Assembly: GCA_007131295.1 (NCBI GenBank)
Contig: SLQW01000086.1
Location: forward strand, 1-38,015
DNA from: Pseudomonadales bacterium
GTDB lineage: Bacteria; Pseudomonadota; Gammaproteobacteria; Pseudomonadales; Azotimanducaceae
Direction: 5' to 3'
Length of the DNA: 38,015 nt
Both the position numbers and the translations under genes were made by a program. Positions 32,723 through 38,015 of the stretch are shown here, piece after piece. The notes under the pieces were generated by a model, which saw only the letters and a list, made by a program, of their open reading frames with translations, did no database searches and was not told the origin of the DNA. Position 1 is the first letter of the stretch. Every line of letters begins with the position of its first letter.

Positions 32723-33331
32723 ATGGTCATACGGGTTGTGCTCGGTTTCGTGCTGTTCTGGGTGCTGATTTACGTCCACCTTCAGTGGAGCGAGCGCTAC
32801 CTCGCCCCCGTTCTCGGCGAGACTGAATTTGCCGTAACCGAGGCGCTGACGGCTGGCATCGGGCCGGTACCGACGGATCGCTATCAGGTGGTGTTCACGT
32901 TTTCCCGTGGGTACCAGATGGGTGGTTTTGATCGGAACCTCATTGACCGCAAGCTTCGAGAGGGTCGCATCAGGAGCGAGATCAGGGTGACGGGCCTCTT
33001 CGGCCGTGAAGTACTGCGGCACGCTTCGTCGGATGTCGTGAAGGACTGGCGCTATAGAAGACACTCAGGGGACAAACTGATGCTCTATGGGCCGGCGGAA
33101 TTCCGTGCCCTCCCGCTGGAGCGGTACACCGTCACGGCGAGGCTCAGTGGCGAGAACGCATTTCTGGAAGATCGTGAGATCGTCCTCGCGCTCACTGCGG
33201 CGAGAGGCAGCGGATACGGCGATTGGAGACACCTCTTGCTGTATCTCGCGAGCGGCGCGCTCTTCGTATTCATCGCCGGTGTCTGGATGGTCTACAGGAT
33301 TCTGGTTTTCTTCGGCGGCGACGCCGAGTGA
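32723..33331 (+). CDS. Membrane protein with two terminal helices, unknown function
   Basis: Encodes 202 aa. A hydrophobic helix at each end (VIRVVLGFVLFWVLIYVHL; LLYLASGALFVFIAGVWMVY) encloses a polar, beta-rich domain of about 140 residues, probably periplasmic. Not recognised. ATG 32723 has a GAGGAGGGGGG ribosome site. Divergent from the membrane-bound AraC regulator, which may control it. Confidence 0.78.
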   Translation: MVIRVVLGFVLFWVLIYVHLQWSERYLAPVLGETEFAVTEALTAGIGPVPTDRYQVVFTFSRGYQMGGFDRNLIDRKLREGRIRSEIRVTGLFGREVLRHASSDVVKDWRYRRHSGDKLMLYGPAEFRALPLERYTVTARLSGENAFLEDREIVLALTAARGSGYGDWRHLLLYLASGALFVFIAGVWMVYRILVFFGGDAE

Positions 33332-33489
33332 AGGGGCACGATCGGTTCGGCACTGTTGTCGTTTGGCGATATGCTGCTGGGCATCTTCAAGGCGCCGGGT
33401 GCCTGCCGCGTGCTGGCAAGTTCGCTTCACCACCCGCGCGTTGACGACTCGGAAACCCGCACAGCTTGAAGCTTATTGGAGGCAGGCCG

Positions 33490-34185
33490 GTGACGATTCT
33501 TTACCAGTTCGAGATTTCGCCATTCTGCGACAAGGTCCGGCGGGCGTTGCGCTACAAGGGCTGGGACTTCAGCGTCGAGGAAATCCCGCTCAGCCAGGCC
33601 GCCTCCGGGCGCTGGCGGAGCATTTCCCCTACCGGCAAGTTCCCCGTACTGGAACATGACGGCAAGCGGATCGTGGATTCGACCGACATTCTCCAGTACC
33701 TGGAGGAGATCGCGCCAACGCCTGCTCTGTTTCCGGTCGATCCCGCGCAGCGGGCGCAGGCGCATGTCCTGGAGGATTGGGCTGACGAAAGTCTCTATTT
33801 CTACGAGCTGACGATGCGCATGACCTGGCCGCACAACGCATTGCGCTGGATTCCCGAACTGCTGGCGGCGGAGAAGCCCCTCACGCGCCGTCTGCTCACG
33901 CCCGTCCTGAAGCGGTTGCTGGTCAAGATCGCGCGCAACCAGGGCATCGGCCGCAAGTCGCCCGTGCAGGTCGAAGTGGAAGTCGGTCGCCACCTGCAAG
34001 CGCTGACGGATCTCCTCGGCGCGGATGATTGGTTGGTGGGCGATCATCTGAGCGTGGCGGATCTCTCCGTGTTCGCGCAGCTGTTCTGCATCCGCGGTGC
34101 CGTCGAGGGTGAGCGCCTCGTCACGGAGCACTATCCAGCAGTGGCTGCATGGATGGATCGGGTCGATGCAGCGACGCGGGTCTGA
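33490..34185 (+). CDS. Glutathione S-transferase family protein
   Basis: Encodes 231 aa. An N-terminal thioredoxin-like domain has the catalytic-site segment ISPFCDKVRRAL (Cys13) and the glutathione-binding block GKFPVLEHDGKRIVDSTDILQYLEE. An all-helical C-terminal domain ends with VGDHLSVADLSVFAQ. It is longer than standard in the middle (helical insert about residues 105-150). The start is GTG 33490, with GGAGG 7 nt upstream; the 8-codon extension to 33466 contains that ribosome site and is rejected. Transcribed alone. Substrate unknown. Confidence 0.92.
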   Translation: MTILYQFEISPFCDKVRRALRYKGWDFSVEEIPLSQAASGRWRSISPTGKFPVLEHDGKRIVDSTDILQYLEEIAPTPALFPVDPAQRAQAHVLEDWADESLYFYELTMRMTWPHNALRWIPELLAAEKPLTRRLLTPVLKRLLVKIARNQGIGRKSPVQVEVEVGRHLQALTDLLGADDWLVGDHLSVADLSVFAQLFCIRGAVEGERLVTEHYPAVAAWMDRVDAATRV

Positions 34186-34287
34186 GAGGGACTCGCAATC
34201 TGGTCGCGGACGCCTGCGAACGCAGTGTCAATTGAGTGGTTGCTGTCGGAATCAAGAACGACCCTGTCGTCGCTCTCCCGGCATGCG

Positions 34288-34581
34288 TCAGGCTGCTTCG
34301 AAATCCAGGGGATGAAGTCCGTCCAGGTTGACCGTGCTGCGGGCCAGCCATAGATCGTACCGATCCTGCATCGCCAACCAGCTCTCAGGAGTGCGACCGA
34401 GAACCTTGGATAGCCGCAGAGACATTTCCGGGCTGATGCCGCTATCCCCCTTGAGCAAACGAGACAAGGTGGAAGGCGAAACGCCCAAACTGGAAGCAAG
34501 CTGACGGGAGCTGATACCGAAAGGCTCCAGGTAAACCTCCCGAATGAACTCACCCGGATGCGGCGGATTGTGCATGGGCAT
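34288..34581 (-). CDS. higA: HigA antitoxin (HTH of HigBA module)
   Basis: Encodes 97 aa. The start [41 protein letters not shown] and [20 protein letters not shown] are classic HigA. It neutralises HigB and represses the operon. ATG 34581 overlaps the higB stop by 1 nt (ATGA arrangement), so toxin is encoded first, as usual for higBA. Confidence 0.95.
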   Translation of the reverse strand: MPMHNPPHPGEFIREVYLEPFGISSRQLASSLGVSPSTLSRLLKGDSGISPEMSLRLSKVLGRTPESWLAMQDRYDLWLARSTVNLDGLHPLDFEAA

Positions 34582-34859
34582 CAGTGGTAATCCTCATAAT
34601 CGAGAATGTAGGCGTTGCCGTCACGAAACTCGAACGTCACGCGCCAGTTGCCGTTGACCCAAATCGACCACCGCCCTTTGTCCTTTCCCTTCAATGGGTG
34701 AAGTCGAAAACCAGGGATATCCATGTCTTCCACTGAAGTTGCGGTGTCAAGAGCAGCGAGCTGCATGCGCGGCTTCCTTGCGTAATCAACCTGGATACCA
34801 GCGGTGCTGCCGGTCGCGTAGAACCGTCTCAGTCCTTTGTGACGGAAAGATTTGATCAT
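34581..34859 (-). CDS. higB: HigB-type toxin (RelE superfamily mRNA endonuclease)
   Basis: Encodes 92 aa: [18 protein letters not shown] at the start, [20 protein letters not shown], and [22 protein letters not shown] at the end, all family blocks. HigB cleaves mRNA on the ribosome during stress. Full length, no frameshift. Upstream lies a perfect 7-bp inverted repeat. Confidence 0.94.
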   Translation of the reverse strand: MIKSFRHKGLRRFYATGSTAGIQVDYARKPRMQLAALDTATSVEDMDIPGFRLHPLKGKDKGRWSIWVNGNWRVTFEFRDGNAYILDYEDYH

Positions 34860-34874
34860 GAGGCAATTGTGGCA

Positions 34875-34893
34875 TGTTGCGCATCACGCAACA
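34875..34893. promoter_or_regulatory. Likely HigA operator
   Basis: TGTTGCG (34875-34881) and CGCAACA (34887-34893), 5 nt apart, begin 16 bp upstream of the higB start. Position and symmetry fit a HigA dimer site for autorepression. Confidence 0.6.
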
Positions 34894-34979
34894 ACGGGCT
34901 GGAAGGTCCGCATCCGTTGCCGTTTTCCGTTCCGCGACGCTGTGACCGCGTTTTCGTGGTGGACTCAAGCAGTCGAATC

Positions 34980-35389
34980 TCAGCACCGCATGGCATCGAC
35001 ATAGGCCTCCCACTCCGCCCGCTGCCAGGACGATTCCGCGGAAGCGTCTCCAAGCGAATCGAGCATCGGCTCACCGTGCGCATCGCCACAGCACCCCCGA
35101 TGTGCTTCCGCGGAATCGCTCCCGGGACCCACGGGCTCATGCGACTCCTGATCCATCCACTCCAGCGCCCGATCCAGCGCCTGCAGCAGCATGGCGCCTA
35201 CCTCTGCCGGCACGCGCCCCTCGAAGCTGAGCGAGCCGTCGTCCTGGATGCGGTACTCCAGGTGCCGATGTTTCCAGGCCGCGAGCGCAGCGCTCGGACG
35301 CGTGAGCGTGTCCGTCTGCCGATGCTGCCGCAGAGGTCGATGATGCGCGCGCTCAGGTTTTGAAACGTGTCTTTACTTGCCTTCTCCAT
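34980..35389 (-). pseudogene. Remnant of an HNH endonuclease gene (DUF222 type), deleted and frameshifted
   Basis: From ATG 35389 the frame begins MEKASKDTFQNLSARIIDLC, resembling the N-terminus of DUF222/HNH proteins. It then runs out of phase near 35310. The sequence continues in another frame as YRIQDDGSLSFEGRVPAEVG followed by an AMLLQALDRALE helix, which resembles the middle of the same family and normally lies more than 100 residues further in. So an internal deletion with frameshift is the simplest reading. The HNH nuclease domain itself is missing; the frame ends at 34980. GAGGCCGAGG precedes the start and a LexA box lies 20 nt upstream. Family assignment is from memory. Confidence 0.6.
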
Positions 35390-35404
35390 GGCCTCGGCCT
35401 CTTG

Positions 35405-35434
35405 CCTGATACTGTACTAACGTACAGTATCAGG
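35405..35434. promoter_or_regulatory. LexA (SOS) box in a perfect 13-bp palindrome
   Basis: Arms CCTGATACTGTAC (35405-35417) and GTACAGTATCAGG (35422-35434) with a TAAC centre. Inside lies TACTGT-N8-ACAGTA (35410-35429), i.e. CTGT-N8-ACAG, the consensus of E. coli-type LexA. It is placed to control the minus-strand HNH remnant. Confidence 0.85.
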
Positions 35435-35765
35435 GCAATGGCTCCGTTTCAATGTCAAAGGTCGGAATACCCTGCGTTTCTCGATGCAATCCGACGAGCG
35501 GGCGATCGCTCACGGCTTCGCTTTCTGCTGCTTGCTCGAGCTGCGTTAGCGCATGAGCAGCGCCTGCAGTCTGCCTGTCTTGCATCACGGAAAGGACGAT
35601 TCCGCGGAATCGCGTTCGCGCAACGCCGCGTCGCTCCGGCCCAGCGACAGCCGTCCCTGCGACACCCAGGTTGACGCGGATAAGGCGACACCTACCTTGA
35701 CGAACGCACCCCGGTCACCGCGGCCCAAGCGCTCTCGGGCGTGGTCCAGGAGGGTCGCTGCCAGA
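35435..35765. other. Non-coding stretch between SOS box and Xre-RES module
   Basis: A plus-strand frame from ATG 35438 (78 codons) and a minus-strand frame 35585-35773 exist, but both look like chance frames in GC-rich DNA or gene debris. No ribosome site or recognisable motif. Confidence 0.35.
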
Positions 35766-35820
35766 TTGTGCATTTACATCGTTTAGATGATAATCGATGC
35801 ATTTGAACAGGAGTGCATTG
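35766..35820 (+). promoter_or_regulatory. Promoter and repeats ahead of the Xre-RES toxin-antitoxin operon
   Basis: TTGTGC (35766-35771), 17-nt spacer, GATAAT (35789-35794). TGCATTT occurs at 35769-35775 and 35798-35804, and TGCATTG at 35814-35820. These repeats flank the promoter and may be antitoxin binding sites. Transcription would start near 35801, after the ATG at 35797, which supports the GTG start at 35821. Confidence 0.5.
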
Positions 35821-36177
35821 GTGCCCGCGGAAGCAGTTCGAAAGAGAGATCCGGAGGCCGTGTTGGCGAAGGCCGCGGTTCGAGCCGCGTCGGCGCTCGG
35901 CCTCACCCGGGAAGAGCTGGGAAGGCTGATCGGGCGCGATCGCACCAGCATCAGTCGGGGAATCGATCCCGAATCCAAGCCCGGCGAGCTCGCGCTCTAC
36001 CTGATTCGCTGCTATCGGGCGCTGTCGGTGCTCGTGGGTGGCGACGAAGACGAGATGCGGCATTGGTTCGCCACGGAGAACACGCACACTGGAGGGGTTC
36101 CGATGGAGCAGGTGCAGTCCGTGCAGGGCCTCGTCCGGGTCATGGAGTACCTGGACGCGATTCGTGGCCGGGTCTGA
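35821..36177 (+). CDS. Xre/MbcA/ParS-type antitoxin
   Basis: Encodes 118 aa. An N-terminal Xre-like helix-turn-helix (LGLTREELGRLIGRDRTSISR) is followed by a C-terminal toxin-binding domain of the Xre/MbcA/ParS family (LIRCYRALSVLVGGDEDEMRHWF, ENTHTGG and a C-terminal helix). The start is GTG 35821, with AGGAG 7 nt upstream; ATG 35797 would precede the predicted transcription start. It overlaps the toxin gene by 14 nt, the usual antitoxin-first order. Confidence 0.9.
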   Translation: MPAEAVRKRDPEAVLAKAAVRAASALGLTREELGRLIGRDRTSISRGIDPESKPGELALYLIRCYRALSVLVGGDEDEMRHWFATENTHTGGVPMEQVQSVQGLVRVMEYLDAIRGRV

Positions 36178-36916
36178 GGGAAGTGGCCGCGATCTCTGGC
36201 GTGCTGAGGTCTCGGCGGCACCGCGGGTCCGACTGACCGGAAGCATCTGGCGCGTCGTCGAGAGCCAGGAGCAGATCGCCACACGTGCGCTGGTGGACAC
36301 CCTCGAGGAGCAGGACCTTCTCGAGCGGCTGGTCGAAGCGGCAAAGCCACCGCTGAGGACGGGTACGGAACACCTCGACTACCTTCTCGCGACGCCGTTC
36401 CGGTATCCGCCGCTGCGGTGGGGCTCCCGTTTCGGGACGGCGCATGAGCCCTCGATCTTCTACGGCTCGCGGCGACGGGACACCGCTCTGGCCGAAGTCG
36501 CCTACTACCGTTTCCTCTTCTGGCACGGCATGCGGATTCCTCCGCGCTCCGGAGTGCTGGTGACGCAGCACACAGCCTTCTCGGCTCGCATCGACTGCAA
36601 TCCCGGGTTCCGGCTTCAGGATGCGCCCTTCGACACGCACCGGGAGGACCTCGTGCACCGGTCGGACCATCGCGCGACGCAGGCGCTGGGGGCGGCGATG
36701 CGCGCGGCGGGCATCGTTGGATTCGAGGCACCATCGGCGCGGTGCCCGCAGCGCGGCCTGAACGTCGGCGTGTTCAGCCCGCATGGCATTGCGTCGCGTG
36801 TCGCTGGGCGCAAGGCGTCCTGGCTGTGCGAACTCACCTCGGAGCAGGTCGTGTTCCGGGGAGATCGGCTCGTGAAGTTCACGCCCGCATCGGTGTCGGG
36901 GCCGGGGCCGAGCTAG
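36164..36916 (+). CDS. RES-domain toxin (NAD-depleting type)
   Basis: Encodes about 250 aa. The RES fold is visible: LRWGSRFGTAHEPSIFYGS (Arg and Tyr of the active site), TALAEVAYYR with Glu111, and the later SGVLVTQ and GLNVGVFSP strands. Known RES toxins degrade NAD+ and are inhibited by the Xre-type partner (family knowledge). GTG 36164 is the probable start, inside the end of the antitoxin gene; there is no clear ribosome site, so coupling is expected. The RES domain is preceded by a helical N-terminus of about 75 residues, as in longer members of the family. Confidence 0.9.
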   Translation: MAGSEGSGRDLWRAEVSAAPRVRLTGSIWRVVESQEQIATRALVDTLEEQDLLERLVEAAKPPLRTGTEHLDYLLATPFRYPPLRWGSRFGTAHEPSIFYGSRRRDTALAEVAYYRFLFWHGMRIPPRSGVLVTQHTAFSARIDCNPGFRLQDAPFDTHREDLVHRSDHRATQALGAAMRAAGIVGFEAPSARCPQRGLNVGVFSPHGIASRVAGRKASWLCELTSEQVVFRGDRLVKFTPASVSGPGPS

Positions 36917-36961
36917 AAGCGTAATCCCCCATTTGCCTGGCTCGAGGGGGGATGGCCCCGG
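36917..36961. repeat. Repeat copy 1 flanking the lipoprotein gene
   Basis: TAATCCCCCA (36922-36931) followed by TTT, and TGGCCCCGG (36953-36961), match the motifs at 37904-37931 in the same order. It begins directly after the RES stop. Possibly a degraded IS end. Confidence 0.4.
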
Positions 36962-37126
36962 CGGCGGAGGCCGTGTTGCGGTCACCGTGCCACTGTTGCG
37001 CGGGTGCATTTGACATGCTCGAGACCCGCGCCGACCATGAGTGGCATGCTTCGCGCTCGGGTGTTCGCTACCTACGGGTCGTCGTCCGCCGTGCATCCCC
37101 ATCACCTGTAAGGGCACGATGACGTC

Positions 37127-37849
37127 ATGACTCTCAAGGGTACCGGCATACTCATTCTCGTAACCCTCTTCCTCTCCGCGTGCGGTGGTGACGCAGGCGA
37201 ATCAGGGGCAGTGGCTGCAGAATCGTCACCGAGAGACGGAGTCGCGGGCGAGATGATGGCAGCTGCCCAGGATCCAGCACCGGAAGCCGTGGTCGATGAG
37301 CCCGCGCTGAGCGACTTTCTGACCGAGGAGCTGCACGACGTCGAGCCCGCGGGATCAGGGACCTTTCGCATCGACGTTGCCGGCGAGGTGCACGAAGGCG
37401 AGCTCGAGACCTGCTGGGCGAGAGAAGGGAATCCTGAAGACCGGTTCGAGGCTCGGGCCCTCTGGCAGTCTGAGGACGGTCGAGCATTCCACCTCCAGCT
37501 CCGTCGCCTGCTCAGGAATGACGAGTTCTTCTGGGGACGCAGCCAGGGGTACGAATTCGACCAGGTCTCTCTTCGGCTGCACGACGGGAGCGGCCACTTC
37601 GAGTTGCAGGACCAGTACGCGGCTTCGGGGCTCCAGGTATGGCGCGACGAACCGGGAGCCAATCCCATTCGGGGCCAGGGCAGTGGCGAGCTGCCGGTGC
37701 TCCGGGTTGCCCGCGATGGCGAGACCGGCGACCTGCGAGTGACGGCACTCGGAGAGCTCGAGGTGGGCGAGGAGTATGGGAGCACCAATTACGGAACTCC
37801 GCTGACCGGTCCGTTCACGCTGGCCATGCGCTGCCCGGGAGAGGCTTAG
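37127..37849 (+). CDS. Putative lipoprotein, unknown function
   Basis: Encodes 240 aa with a lipoprotein signal peptide: hydrophobic GILILVTLFLSAC with the lipobox Cys19, followed by GGDAGESG. The mature protein has a disordered acidic/Ala linker (about 20-65), then a beta-rich domain (FRIDVAGEVHEGELETCWAR, LQLRRLLRNDEFFWG, LTGPFTLAMRCPGEA) with two Cys, which may form a disulfide. Not recognised. ATG 37127 has AAGGG about 12 nt upstream. It is flanked by short repeats on both sides, so may have moved as a unit. Confidence 0.8.
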   Translation: MTLKGTGILILVTLFLSACGGDAGESGAVAAESSPRDGVAGEMMAAAQDPAPEAVVDEPALSDFLTEELHDVEPAGSGTFRIDVAGEVHEGELETCWAREGNPEDRFEARALWQSEDGRAFHLQLRRLLRNDEFFWGRSQGYEFDQVSLRLHDGSGHFELQDQYAASGLQVWRDEPGANPIRGQGSGELPVLRVARDGETGDLRVTALGELEVGEEYGSTNYGTPLTGPFTLAMRCPGEA

Positions 37850-38015
37850 CGGTTTCGGCCATCCGTAGGATGGGGCGTGCCAAATGAAAAACGCACGGGA
37901 AGTTAATCCCCCAGTTTTCAGGGTGGCCCGGAAGTAGAACTCACACGCCCATCGCCAGTTTCTGAGTGTCTGTGGCGCCTCCGAATGCACCGGCGCGCAG
38001 AACACAGGTGGCGCC
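37850..38015. repeat. Repeat copy 2 and non-coding right edge, IS-end-like
   Basis: TAATCCCCCA (37904-37913) with GTTTT, then TGGCCCGG (37924-37931) and AAGTAGAACTCAC. The arrangement recalls the ends of IS21-family elements (from memory). No gene seen up to the window edge. Confidence 0.4.

Noticed and set aside
35438-35674. 78-codon plus-strand frame just right of the LexA box
   Set aside because: Start codon is 9 bp from the box with no ribosome site; composition looks non-coding.
37119-37128. Perfect palindrome ATGACGTCAT over the lipoprotein start codon
   Set aside because: Ten bases, expected by chance at this window size, and no second copy nearby.

Overview
This window is GC-rich, gene-dense chromosomal DNA that looks gammaproteobacterial. 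The signs are an OmpR/EnvZ pair of proteobacterial type, a TolC-family outer-membrane protein, a LutABC lactate operon, a HigBA module and a textbook LexA box of the E. coli type (CTGT-N8-ACAG). The gene mix (acyl-CoA dehydrogenases, thiolase, crotonases, MaoC hydratases, acyl-CoA synthetase, Rieske oxygenase, an ethylbenzene-dehydrogenase-like heme protein) suggests an aerobic lipid- or hydrocarbon-degrading heterotroph. I cannot name the genus, and I saw no rRNA, tRNA or CRISPR.

Left part (1-10.4 kb). A class II photolyase fused to a renalase-like FAD domain runs off the left edge on the minus strand. It is followed by an LCAD-type acyl-CoA dehydrogenase, a TolC-family protein and an unknown protein. 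On the plus strand are a thiolase, a small exported protein and ompR/envZ, then a structured 225-nt stretch ending in a strong intrinsic terminator (possible sRNA). MscS lies opposite.

Centre (10.4-26.3 kb). A plus-strand run encodes an AsmA-like membrane protein (preceded by a tightly coupled 25-aa ORF), a crotonase and two MaoC-fold proteins that look like one heterodimeric hydratase. A four-gene minus-strand operon (HSL-type esterase, YciI-like, 2-hydroxyacid dehydrogenase, small conserved protein) is divergent from lutA-lutB-clpP-lutC, in which a catalytically complete ClpP paralogue sits inside the lactate operon. Next come an acyl-CoA synthetase, two hydrolase/crotonase genes, a DAO-type flavoprotein, a hemerythrin, a second acyl-CoA dehydrogenase and a membrane protein. 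A bidirectional stem-loop ends this block.

Right part (26.3-38 kb) is more accessory. It holds a Rieske oxygenase alpha subunit, a periplasmic EB_dh-domain protein, an exported DJ-1/PfpI protein, a membrane-bound AraC regulator with two small membrane proteins, a GST, higBA, a decayed HNH/DUF222 endonuclease gene that keeps its LexA box, a Xre-RES toxin-antitoxin pair and a lipoprotein. Short repeats resembling the ends of lost insertion sequences lie between them. Many reading frames start at GTG or TTG; where a Shine-Dalgarno sequence decides, I moved the start and say so.
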